The position numbers and the translations under genes were made by a program. From NCBI RefSeq assembly GCF_031143425.1, contig NC_090447.1:26626238-26690237 (forward strand): a stretch of 64,000 bases of DNA. The letters are read 5' to 3'. Origin of the DNA: Pleurodeles waltl. Its lineage: Eukaryota > Chordata > Amphibia > Caudata > Salamandridae. The notes below the pieces were generated by a model that worked only from the letters and a program-made list of their open reading frames with translations, had not been told where the DNA came from and did not search any database. This document shows, in pieces, positions 31,028-41,597 of this stretch. Positions within the stretch are counted from its first letter, which is position 1. Each line of letters starts with the position of its first letter.

Positions 31028-34019
31028 TGTAGGAGGCTGGACTGGCTTGTAGTGAGTACCAAGGGGTACTTGCACCTTGCACCAGGCCCAGTTATCCCTT
31101 ATTAGTGTATAGGGTGTCTAGCAGCTTAGGCTGATAGATAATGGTAGCTTAGCAGAGCAGCTTAGGCTGAACTAGGAGACGTGTGAAGCTACTACAGTAC
31201 CACTAATGTCATATGCACAATATCATAAGAAAACACAATACACAGATATACTAAAAATAAAGGTACTTTATTTTTATGACAATATGCCAAAAGTATCTCA
31301 GTGAGTACCCTCAGTATGAGGATAGCAAATATACACAAGATAGATGTACACAATACCAAAAATATGCAGTATAGTCTTAGAAAACAGTGCAAACAATGTA
31401 TAGTTACAATAGGATGCAATGGGAGCACATAGGGATAGGGGCAACACAAACCATATACTCCAAAAGTGGAATGCGAACCACGAATGGACCCCAAACCTAT
31501 GTTACCTTGTAGAGGGTCGCTGGGACTATTAGAAAATAGTAAGGGTTAGAAAAATACCCCACCCCAAGACCCTGAAAAGTGAGTGCAAAATGGACTAAAG
31601 TTCCCCAAAGGACATAGAAGTCGTGATAGGGGAATTCTGCATGAAAGACACAAACCAGCAATGCAACAACAATGGATTTCCGGTCGAGGGTACCTGTGGA
31701 ACAAGGGGACCAAGTCCAAAAGTCACAAGCAAGTCGGAGATGGGCAGATGCCCAGGAAATGCCAACTGTGGGTGCAAAGAAGCTTCTACTGGACAGAAGA
31801 AGCTGAGGATTCTGCAGGAACGACAAAAGCTAGAGACTTCCCCTTTGGAGGATGGATCCCCCACTCCGTGGACAGTCGTGCAGAAGTGTTTTCCTGCCGA
31901 AAGAACGCCAACAAGCCTTGCTAGCTGCAAGTTGTGTGGTTAGCGTTTTTGGATGCTGCTGTGGTCCAGGATGGAACAGGATGTCGCCAGTTGCGTCTGG
32001 GGACAGAGGGGGCATCGAGCAAGACAAGGAGCCCTCTCAGGAGCAGGCAGCACCTGCAGAAGTGCCAGAACAGGCACTACGAAGGAGAGTGAAACAGTGC
32101 TCACCCGAAGTTGCACAAAGGAGTCCCACGTCGCCGGAGACCAACTTAGAAAGTCGTGCAATGCAAGTTAGAGTGCCGTGGACCCAGGCTTGGCTGTGCA
32201 CAAAGGATTTCCGCCGGAAGTGCACAGAGGCCGGAGTAGCTGCCAAAGTCGCGGTTCCCATCAATACACTCTGGGGTGAGGAGGCAAGGACTTACCTCCA
32301 CCAAACTTGGACTGAAGAGTCACTGGACTGTGGGGGTCACTTGGACACAGTTGCTGGATTCGAGGGACCTCGCTCGTCGTGCTGAGAGGAGACCCAAGGG
32401 ACCGGTGATGCAGCTTTTTGGTGCCTGCGTTTGCAGGGGGAAGATTCCGTCGACCCACGGGAGATTTCTTCGCAGCTTCTGATGCAGAGAGGAGGCAGAC
32501 TACCCCCACAGGATGCACCACCAGGAAAACAGTCGAGAAGGTGGCAGGATCAGCGTTACAAGGTCGCAGTAGTCGTCTTAGCTACTTTGTTGCAGTTTTG
32601 CAGGCTTCCAGCGCGGTCAGCAGTCGATTCCTTGGCAGAAGGTGAAGAGAGAGATGCAGAGGAACTCTGATGAGCTCTTGCATTCGTTATCTAAGGCATT
32701 CCCCAAAGCAGAGACCCTAAATAGCCAGAAAAGAGGGTTTGGCTACTTAGGAGAGAGGATAGGCTAGCAACACCTGAAGGAGCCTATCAGAAGGAGTCTC
32801 TGACGTCACCTGCTGGCCCTGGCCAGTCAGAGCTGTCCAGTGTGCCAGCAGCACCTCTGTTTCCAAGATGGCAGAGGTCTGGAGCACACTGGAGGAGCTC
32901 TGGGCACCTCCCAGGGGAGGTGCAGGTCAGGGGAGTGGTCACTCCCCTTTCCTTTGTCCAGTTTCGCGCCTAAGCAGGGCTGAGGGGTCCCTGAACCGGT
33001 GCAGACTGGCTTATGCAGAAATGGGCAGCATCTGTGCCCATGAAAGCATTTCCAGAGGCTGGGGGAGGATACTCCTCCCCTGCCTTCACACCATTTTCCA
33101 AAGGGAGAGGGTGTAACACCCTCTCTCTGAGGAAGTCCTTTGTTCTGCCATCCTGGGCCAGGCCTGGCTGGACCCCAGGAGGGCAGAAACCTGTCTGAGG
33201 GGTTGGCAGCAGCAGCAGCTGCAGTGAAACTCCTGAAAAGGCAGTTTGGCAGTACCAGGGTCTGTGCTACAGACCACTGGGAGCATGGGATTGTGCCAAC
33301 TATGCCAGGATGGCATAGAGGGGGCAATTCCATGATCATAGACATGTTACATGGCCATATTCGGAGTTACCATTGTGAAGCTACACATAGGTAGTGACCT
33401 ATGTGTAGTGCACGCATGTAATGGTGTCCCCGCACTCACAAAGTCGGGGAATTTGCCCTGAACAATGTGGGGGCACCTTGGCTAGTGCCAGGGTGCCCAC
33501 ACACTAAGTAACTTTGCACCTAACCTTTACCAGGTAAAGGATAGACATATAGGTGACTTTTAAGTTACTTAAGTGCAGTGAAAATGGCTGTGAAATAATG
33601 TGTGCATTATTTCACTCAGGCTGCAGTGGCAGGCCTGTGTAAGAATTGTCAGAGCTCCCTATGGGTGGCAAAAGAAATGCTGCAGCCCATATGGATCTCC
33701 TGGAACCCCAATACCCTGGGTACCTCAGTACCATATACTAGGGAATTATAAGGGTGTTCCAGTAAGCCAATGTAAATTGGTAAAATTGGTCACTAGCCTG
33801 TTAGTGACAATTTGAAAGAAATGAGAGAGCATAACCACTGAGGTTCTGGATAGCAGAGCCTCAGTGAGACAGTTAGTCACTACACAGGTAACACATTCAG
33901 ACACACTTATGAGCACTGGGGTCCTGGCTGGCAGGGTCCCAGTGACACATACAACTAAAACAACATATATACAGTGAAAAATGGGGGTAACATGCCAGGC
34001 AAGATGGTACTTTCCTACA
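31028..34019 (-). repeat. Family A 5' LTR, 2992 bp, uninterrupted
   Basis: The partner of 14037-28062; starts TGTAGGAGG and ends TTCCTACA on the plus strand. It preserves the empty site of the provirus near 32430 (GGTGCCTGCGTTTGCAGG, one CCTG). CRE-like octamer at 32801-32808. Confidence 0.95.
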
Positions 34020-34058
34020 GGGGGCGCAAATTACTTGCCTTGCCCCTGGTGCTGACAA

Positions 34059-34075
34059 CCCACGCTACGCCACTG
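34059..34075 (+). repeat. hAT right terminal inverted repeat
   Basis: CCCACGCTACGCCACTG, perfect inverted partner of 8541-8557, followed by the duplication GGTATAGG (34076-34083). Confidence 0.95.
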
Positions 34076-35554
34076 GGTATAGGGCTAGCACCCCATGGTG
34101 GCAGAAGTTTTAGTTTCAGGGACACTAGCGTCAGGGAGGACTCCTTTGATTCCAGAAACCTGAACAATGTAGTCCCCCCTTAAAAAGTGGGGAATGACAT
34201 CTACAATTGCTTCATTGCTTTGGAGAGGGCCTGTAAAGTACAGAGGGTCCCCCAAAGGCAGTGTGGAACACTTTTGTGGCTCTCCTTCTCTGACAAGGGT
34301 AGGGACAGGCTCCTTACTGTCAGAGAAGAGGATGCAGACAACTATAGAGTTCTCAAGACAGCACTTTTAGATGGGTTTGGTCTAACTACTGGTCAATACA
34401 GAATCAAGTTCAGAGAGACCAGGAAAGAGTCCTCCCAAGATTGGGTAGATTTTATGGACTGTTCTTTAAAGGCTGTGGAAGGCTGGTTACATGGAAGCAA
34501 AGTCAGTGATTATCAGGGCACATACAACCTAATTCTAAGGGAGCACATTCTGAACAACTGTGTATCTGATTTGTTGCATCAATACCAGGTGGACTCTGAT
34601 CTGCCCTCTCTCCAACAATTGAGAAAAAAGGCAGACATGTGGGTCCGCACCAGGGTGAGTAGGAAGACTCACGCAGGGGGTAACCACAAAAATAAAGAGG
34701 CAGGTAAGTCTCAGGACAAAGGGGGAGACAAAAATAAACATAAAGAATCCGCCTCAGGACCACAAAACTCTTCTGGGGAGATCCAAGTCCTCTTCCTTTA
34801 ACAACAACAAGAAGCCTTGGTGCTACCTTTGTAAGCATACAGGCCATAGGGCAAGTGACAACACTTGCCCTACATATAGCACCAAGCCTGCTACCCCTAC
34901 TACTACCACTGCTACCACTAGTACCCCAGTACCCCTAGTAGTAGCAACCACAGTGGTAACAGTAGTCAGCTCAAATGTGCAGTTGGGTTCACCGTTGGGA
35001 CTGTAGTGGGCCATGGGGTAGATACAGAAACCCCTGAGACAACTTTTGTCTCTCAGGGTGGCACTGGCCTTGCCACCCTAGCTGCTTGTCCCCTTAACAT
35101 GGATAAGTGCAAACAGCCTATCCTGGTAAATGGTGTTGAGGCTGAGGCCTACAGGGACACAGATGCCAGTGTCACCATAGTAACTTAAGGACTAGTGTCA
35201 CCTGAACAACATCTACTTGGTTACAAGTACCAAATTACTGATGTGAATAACACCACTCAGAACCTCCCCATAGCTATGGTAGACTTTATCTGGGGTGGGG
35301 TTACTGATCCTAAACAGGTGGTAGTATCTTCTAACTAACCTGTAAAGTGCCTCCTAGGTAATGACCTGGAGAGCTCAGCTTGGACTGAAGTAGCGTTTCA
35401 AGCCCATGCAGCCATGCTGGCATCCCTAAACACCTCCTTGAGAGAGCCTGGCTTCTTAGACACTGACAGCACCTCACTAATTAGGGAATACCTGGATCTG
35501 GTATAAGGCGATAACACCATAGGTGCTCACCACACACCAGGCCAGCTTCCTACA
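34076..35554 (+). pseudogene. Outer Gmr1-like element: gag-protease remnant and LTR tail
   Basis: It resumes the Gag reading broken at 8540 with GLAPHGG, then DSRNLNNVVPP (34145-34180), and runs through 34187-34801 with FIALERACKVQRVPQRQ, DWVDFMDCSLKAVEGWL and LILREHILNNCVSDLLHQY. A frameshift precedes the zinc knuckle (PWCYLCKHTGH, about 34815). The protease motif near 35155 reads DTD where the family has DTG, and a stop follows at 35186. At about 35440-35478 the reading ends in LTR sequence resembling the end of LTR A (GGAATACCTGG to TTCCTACA, 35486-35554), so integrase onward was deleted. It is the oldest layer of the nest. Confidence 0.82.
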
Positions 35555-35705
35555 ATTGCTTACACAAGTTGTTTAGGGGTTCCAGTATGTTGTTTCTTTA
35601 ACAACATGGTTCTCCTTCCCAGAAGTACTCCAAACCGTCCGAAGTTCTAAAACCTCCCATTTTTGACCTGTTCCCTCTATTTTGTCACTCTTTTATACCA
35701 GATAA

Positions 35706-36345
35706 AGGGGCATATGTGTGCGCCCCTTGCGCCGCAGTTGCGTCACTTTTTGTGATGCAACAGTGGTGCAAAACTCGAAATCATTTCTATCAGGCCACGC
35801 AAACCCACTATGCATGGCTTTCAATAGCCTCATAGACATGAAGTAAGGCAAGGCAGTGCAAGTCGCTGCGTTGCCTTACTTTGTGCAAGACGGTGTTCCA
35901 TGGGCATTGGTGGTTGCTCCCATGCAACACCCATGGATTTCGACGCATCTCCAGATTTACAAGAACTTGTAAACCTGGGGATGCGCCAAAACCTTCCGCC
36001 TCCCCAGGGGAGACGTAACTAGGAAAAAAATCTTTATTTTTCCAAATATTTTCCTCTTTTCATGTGTGCTGCATTGTGCAGCACACATAGGAAGAGGAAA
36101 AAGCCTCCCAGGACTGTTTTTGTGCAGGAATGTGTCACTTCCTGCACCCTTGCACCATGGTGCAAGGGTACCTGCGTTGGTGTTAGACTGCCAAAACAGC
36201 ACCAGAGCAGCGGTAAAGGACAATAATGCGCTGTATACCATAAATACAATGCATTTCTGCCCTTTCCCCTTGATGCAGCGCAGTGCAACAATGTGACTTG
36301 CTGCGCTGTCCTGCAGCAAAATCCCATAAATCTGGGCCTAAAGGT
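35706..36345. mobile_element. Nonautonomous foldback DNA element
   Basis: The ends read AAAGGGGCATATG and CATAAATCTGGGCC; the interior is rich in GTTGCG/TGCAAC words in both directions. A perfect stem GTGTGCTGCA-TTG-TGCAGCACAC is at 36064-36086, extended by CCTCTTTTCAT / ATAGGAAGAGG. It shares this core with the element at 4615-5107. The long open frames across it on the minus strand (35957-36591) follow from the inverted repeats and are not genes. Ends are approximate. Confidence 0.55.
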
Positions 36346-37109
36346 ATGCATGATTATAACAAAATCGGGCACATGCACCCCAATCTCCCCAAAATGCACC
36401 AGTGAAGGGGTTGAGGGGGGATGTACATCAATGGAAAAGCAAGGTGAGGAGGATTGAAAAAGGAAGAGGGTGAACAAGGAGATGGGGTGTGAAGGCCTCC
36501 CTTTCTTCGAAGAGGCTAACGACGACAGAGTGAAAGGGACACAGACCATTCCCCTCAATAAAAACTGCAAACCTGGAAAACGCAAAATCAAAGAGAAAAG
36601 TAAGATATGTTAATACATTTTCTCTAGAAATGCATTTTTAGTAGAAATCAGATGAATCCTAACTGACAAAGTGAAAGAAAGGGCCCGATTATGACTTTGG
36701 CGGGCCGTGGAAAGCTGTGGAGGAGAGGCCGCCGCCAGGCTGCTGGCCTCTCCCGCCCCCTTTTTGATGTCCCCGCCACGCTGGCGGCCGTAACACTCAC
36801 GGCTGCATCGGTCTCGGCTCCTCATGGAGGCTCGGCCAATTCAGCTGCACACAGGGGGTCGTGCGACACCCACGGAGTGCACACTGTCTGCAATGCGCAT
36901 TCCATTGGTCCTGCATTGTTCTGCACTTGCAGATTTCTTGTCTAGTGGAAAACTGAAGAGAAAAAGCATTGGCAACATCGGGCATTGCTTGGGCTTGTTT
37001 CAATGTTTCAGATAGTGAAGGGCACCAAGGGTTCTTCCCCACTTAAATGGGTGTTGCTAACAGTGAGTTAAAGTGTTTTCCTTGTATCACTCTCAGGAGG
37101 AGAAAACAC
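36346..37109. other. Unassigned, with a fragment of a GGCGGG-rich element
   Basis: At 36681 the sequence GGGCCCGATTATGACTTTGG resembles the left end of the TAA-flanked elements (compare 40600). The matching right end was not found. No convincing gene. Confidence 0.35.
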
Positions 37110-37770
37110 CATTCACCTGCACCCTGGGACCTCCCACCTGCACGCTACGACTCTTCACCAGCACCCCAGGACCTCCCACCTGCACCCCATGACCATTCAC
37201 CAGCACCCCTGGGACTTTCCACCTGCGCCCCATGACCGTTCACCAGCACCCCAGGACCTCCCACCTGCAACCCGTGACCATTTACCTGCACCCCGGGACC
37301 TCCCACCTGCACCCCATGGCCATCCACCTACACCCCAGGACCTCCCATCTGCACTCAATGACTCTCCTTCTACACCCCATGACCTTCCATCTGCCGCTCC
37401 AGGTCCTTCATCTGCACCCGAGGACCTTTCACCTGCACCCCAGTACTTTCAATCTGCACCCCAGGACCTTCCTACTGCAACCATGATCTTCTCAATGCAG
37501 CCCATGACCTTTCAACTACAACCATGACCCTCCATCTACACCCCATGACCTTACACCTGCACCCCATGGCCTTCTACCGACACACCATGACCGTTCACCT
37601 ACGCACCAATACCCTTCATCTACACCCCATGACCTTCCATCTGCCCCATGACCTTTCATCTGCACCCATGACCTTTCACCTGCACCCCATGACCCTCCCT
37701 CTACACCCCATGACCTTCCATCTGCACTTCTACACCCCATGACCTTTCACCTGCAGTTCCGGGCTTTCAA
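37110..37770. repeat. Minisatellite, about 21-bp unit, about 30 copies
   Basis: The unit is approximately CACCCCATGACCTTCCACCTG, with variants such as CACCCCAGGACCTCCCACC. Because 21 is a multiple of three, several frames on both strands are open (for example plus 37189-37527 with repeated Pro-Ala-Pro-His, minus 37516-37740 Gly/Trp-rich). These are repeat artefacts unless transcribed. Confidence 0.93.
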
Positions 37771-39339
37771 TCTGTCACCTTCGGGCCCCTAAATACAGAC
37801 ACTAAAAACGAATTAATCACAATTCATACTTCTGCCGTTAACATACATATAAAGATAATTAAACATGCATAAAAAGGTGTTTCGTAATACTTTGCTAAAA
37901 AATATTATTTTTAAATTATGTATTATTTTCTACATTAAAGTGTGTAAATGGTTCTTTTCTCCGCCTGCGACGGTCTAATCCCCCAGACACGAGGGTGCCT
38001 CGTGCGGGCCCTGCCTTGTGATGACTAGTGAGAGGCTCTTTTATTAGAAACAAGAGTCAGGGCCGCGCTCTGCCCTAGCACGGGCAGCAGGCCAGAGATT
38101 GTTTTCAAATCTTATCTGATGGCGAGGCTTCCTTCACCATCATCAGCTAGAGCTGCAGATCTGCGCCTGAAACAAACCTCCAACCTGGGGCCCCACTCAC
38201 AGAGGTGAACGGAGACCAAAAGTCTAAATTTAGACCTAAGGTCTAACTTTACTTACAGTAAAGTTAGACTTTTAGTCTCAACTTACTTTTTTGGTCTAAA
38301 CTTAGACTTTTGGTTTACGTTTACCTTTGTGAATCAGGCCCTTTGGGTTTAAACTTAGACTTTTGATCTAAACTTAGACTTTTGGTCCAAGTTTACCTTT
38401 GTGAATCAGGCCCAATGTCTTTAATTTCCAAATAATATGAGAAAGTGCTCCTGATGGACAGCTACGAACATTAGCAGAAGCGTCGGCAGCTGATGCAGGA
38501 GTCAGTGTAATGCAGGCATTAATGAAATGAGTGTTTTACGCCGCTACATTATTTAACAACTTGTTTTCAAGTTATCTGCCCTAAAGCACTCATCACCCCC
38601 ATGATCAGGGCTACTGCAATTATGCGGCAGAGGAGGACCAAATTATGTGGCGGGGTTGGCCAAACTCTGTGGCAAGGAAAGACAAATTATGCAGCATAGT
38701 GTGGCACATTTGCTGATACTTTTACTTCATTATTTGTAACAGTATCTGAGAAAAGAGTTCACATTAATTAGTACTAATTTAACACCCAAATATAGCAATA
38801 AGCAACTGTAAAATGTCTCATCAGCTTTTGCCAAAAGCCTTCCTGTGCACAGGGACCCGAATCGTCATATTTTTTGTAATTTATTTATCTATTTGAGCTA
38901 GAAACAGTTTTTGGTTAAAATCAACAGATTATGCAGCAGATGATGGATTACGCGGCAAATCAATAATCAAGCGAAAATTGCCCCAGGTCCAAAATTGCAT
39001 AGTCCTTCCCGATCCATTTTTTTGATCAGCCAATCTCATCTCTATCTTTACTCTCAGCCCCTAGGACCTTCATTCCCTCAGAGCTTGGAAGGGTCCTTAG
39101 GAGGGGTGACTGGTTTATAAACAGACAATAATCATGTGAGGCACGCAGCGGCTCCTCCCTTAAGGTGGAGGAGCGTCGCCCCACTGCATTCAGTAAAACA
39201 AAAACAAAAATGTTAATAACGCAATCATATTATAATTTTATTTTTCATTTGGAGCCAGGTTAGGGCGGGGCTGGGCTGGAGGAGGAGTGGTATGTGCACC
39301 TTAAGTGTGCATGTCTGTTTGGCCAGACGTGTTGGGCAC
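37771..39339. other. Unassigned DNA with one foldback element
   Basis: Contains the element at 38187-38413 and AT-rich DNA otherwise. No protein-like frame. Confidence 0.4.
38187..38413. mobile_element. Foldback MITE with duplicated right end
   Basis: Left end GGGGCCCCACTCACAGAGG pairs imperfectly with right end CCTTTGTGAATCAGGCCCA. The right-terminal block (ACTTAGACTTTTGGT to TTTGTGAATCAGGCCC) occurs twice, ending at about 38341 and 38413. The centre is a palindrome, TCTAACTTTACTTACAGTAA with AGTTAGA. No duplication assigned. Confidence 0.55.
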
Positions 39340-39934
39340 CGAGGCTCCTACAATGATGGGGGGCCCACACTGACACTAGGAAACTGACATAGGGGTACCA
39401 ACAATGGCGCACCAACGCTGCTGTGGGAACAGTGATGCAGGAACTCTGCCACAGACACTGCAGTTTCACTGGGATACAGACACAGGGGCGCTAGGACACA
39501 CGGATACTACCTCTAAGACATAGGTGCTAGGCACACATCATAGAGACACTGATCGGAAGGTGCAACACTCAGTGGCGTAAACAAACTTGACAGGTGCCCC
39601 TGAAAAGTACGTTGAGGCCCCGCGACCCAGTCAGGAGCTCTCAGGCAGAGGCCTGCCACCTGTGCACAGTTTACTTTGCTGAGGGGGCTTCCTAGAGCTT
39701 GGGTCCCCCCCTGCACTGCGAGGGTTGCGGGACATTTATTATGCCTGTGGGAACACTCATGTAGATGCTGATTGGAGAACACTGACACATGGACACCAAC
39801 ACTGGCACGGAGATATAGACACGAGTATAGTGATACTGCAACATGAGATCTGAAGCTAATGTTGGGACACGGGCATGGGCAATTTTTGCTGGGATATTGA
39901 CACATGCAGGAGGACGCAAAGATACTGACACTAA

Positions 39935-40102
39935 GTGCCTGATTTAGATTTTTGCGGATGGGTTACTCATACAAAATCTTGACAGATAGCCCGTCCGTGA
40001 AATGTAAACCCGTAGGAGATAACAGGATTTATATTTTAGCAGACAGGCTATCCGTCACCGTTGTGCCAGAGTAACCTGTCCGCTGAAATTTAAATCAGGC
40101 CG
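39935..40102. mobile_element. TAA-flanked MITE, 168 bp
   Basis: Ends GTGCCTGATTTAGATTTTTG and the inverted CTGAAATTTAAATCAGGCCG, flanked by TAA at 39932-39934 and 40103-40105. PIF/Harbinger-type from the 3-bp TAA duplication. Noncoding. Confidence 0.8.
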
Positions 40103-40599
40103 TAAGACTTTATGACACAATACCAGAAGAGTGCCACAACATAGGGACATTGACTGAGGGTGACATGCTAGTGTACGGACGTGGACTCTAAAAGGGGACT
40201 CTGACACAAGCACATCATGATGACACAGCGACTGCCACTGGGACACAGATCCGTGAACACTGAGAGAGGGACCATCAATGGCAGGGGGATTTTGACATGA
40301 GGATAGCGTCACTGGATCATTGACATGACAACAGTATACAAATAGAAGAGCACCAACACTGACACTTCGACGATGACACAACAGCACCAGCAAACAAACA
40401 GCGACACTGACATCCGGACACTGTCACTAAGACACAGAACTTCAACACTGGCATGGGCTTATTAACATAAGGAAACTGGTACTGGATCACTGGCACATGC
40501 CACAAACATGGGCACTGGTGCACTCACACAAGACACAAACCGTGACACAGACATAGTGGCACCTGCAATCACACAGTTACACCAACTAAAGGGCACTAA

Positions 40600-41165
40600 A
40601 GGGGTCATTCCAACTTTGGCGGGCGGCGGAGGCCGCCCGCCAAAGTTCCCCCGTCGAAAGACCGCAGGGGTCATTTCGACTTTCCCACTGGGCCGGTGGA
40701 CGACCGCCAAAAGGGCACCCGCCGGCCCAGCGGGAAGGACCCTGCAACAATGAAGCCGGCTCCGAATGGAGCCGGCGGAGTAGCAGGGGTGCGACAGGTG
40801 CAGTTGCACCCGTCGCGATTTTCACTGTCTGCAGAGCAGACAGTGAAAATCTTAATGGGGCCCTGTTAGGGGGGCCCTGCACTGCCCATGCCAGTGGCAT
40901 AGGCAGTGCAGGGGCTCCCAGGGGCCCCACAACACCCGTTCCCGCTATCCTGGTTCTGGCGGTAAGGGGGTCGGAATCCCAATGGCGGCGCTGCTGGATT
41001 CTCTGGGCCAGGGGTAATCCGGCGGGAAACCGCAGGATCCCCTTTTCTGACCGCGGCTTTACCGCCGCGGTCAGAATAGCCCTGGAAGCACCGCCAGCCT
41101 GTTGGCGGTGCTTCCGTTGCCCTCCACCCTGGCGGTCAGAGACCGCCAGGGTTGGAATGAGGGCC
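40600..41165. mobile_element. TAA-flanked nonautonomous element, 566 bp, GC-rich
   Basis: Ends AGGGGTCATTCCAACTTTGG and the inverted CCAGGGTTGGAATGAGGGCC; TAA at 40597-40599 and 41166-41168. The interior has many GGCGG/CCGCC inverted words. PIF/Harbinger-like by duplication; no transposase. Confidence 0.78.
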
Positions 41166-41345
41166 TAAGACTGGGACACAGATACTAGGGCATGGACACA
41201 GGCGTATTAACAATCAAACTGGAATAATGGCTCGCAGGAGTGGCACTGGAGTGCTGATAGAGGGCACAGACATTGGTGCTGGAGCAGTGGGGTTGTGGCA
41301 GGGAAACGGAAGACTGACATGGGGATGCATGGATACTAACACTAA

Positions 41346-41480
41346 GCGTCTGATTTAGAGTTTGGCAGAGGGGGTTATGTTTCTATCCCATCCTTGCCTA
41401 TGGAGATCATAATACGGCGGACTCGATATCCGTCACGTTTGTAATGAAGTAACCCATCCGGCAAACTCTAAATCAGGCCC
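41346..41480. mobile_element. TAA-flanked MITE, 135 bp
   Basis: Ends GCGTCTGATTTAGAGTTTGG and the inverted CAAACTCTAAATCAGGCCC; TAA at 41343-41345 and 41481-41483. Same family as 39935-40102 and 49492-49661. Confidence 0.8.
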
Positions 41481-41597
41481 TAAGATACGTGGACACAACA
41501 TCAGGACATTGTCATGACACCAGGACACTAACCCAAGGGCACTACCTGGGGGAACACAACACTGGGGTGCTGACTTGTGCTTAGTGACATTGGTCAT

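Larger units (their letters stand above)
14037..34019 (-). mobile_element. Gmr1-like LTR retrotransposon (family A), internally deleted, hosting an ERV
   Basis: Paired LTRs of 2991 and 2992 bp (after removing the provirus from the lower one) start TG and end CA. The element is flanked by a 5-bp duplication GGGGG at 14032-14036 and 34020-34024. The internal region (28063-31027) runs on the minus strand: gag, zinc knuckle, protease, then the first half of integrase, which stops exactly at the LTR. RT and RNase H are missing. Integrase directly after protease indicates the Gmr1 clade of Ty3/gypsy elements. It could only have moved with enzymes supplied in trans, unless the deletion came later. 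The provirus 15438-26468 sits in the 3' LTR. Confidence 0.92.
8541..34075 (+). mobile_element. hAT DNA transposon, about 5.5 kb plus 20 kb of nested insertions
   Basis: The left end CAGTGGCGTAGCGTGGG (8541-8557) is the perfect reverse complement of the right end (34059-34075). The element is flanked by the 8-bp duplication GGTATAGG (8533-8540 and 34076-34083), the size expected for hAT. It interrupts a Gag reading that continues on both sides. Its own sequence is 8541-14036 plus 34025-34075; the interval 14037-34024 is a later LTR retrotransposon with its target duplication. It carries a TTF/ZMYM1-like hAT transposase remnant (11124-13601). Long span with exact ends is the result of nesting. 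Confidence 0.93.

Noticed and set aside
14037..34019. Reading the two 3-kb repeats as a segmental duplication of host DNA
   Set aside because: TG...CA ends, the 5-bp GGGGG duplication, the internal gag-pol and matching solo copies with other duplications show that they are LTRs.
36034..36591. 185-aa minus-strand frame
   Set aside because: It lies across a foldback element with inverted repeats, has no recognisable domain and runs out of the element; treated as spurious.
37516..37740. Gly/Trp/Arg-rich minus-strand frame that looks like a repeat protein
   Set aside because: It is the complement of the 21-bp minisatellite.
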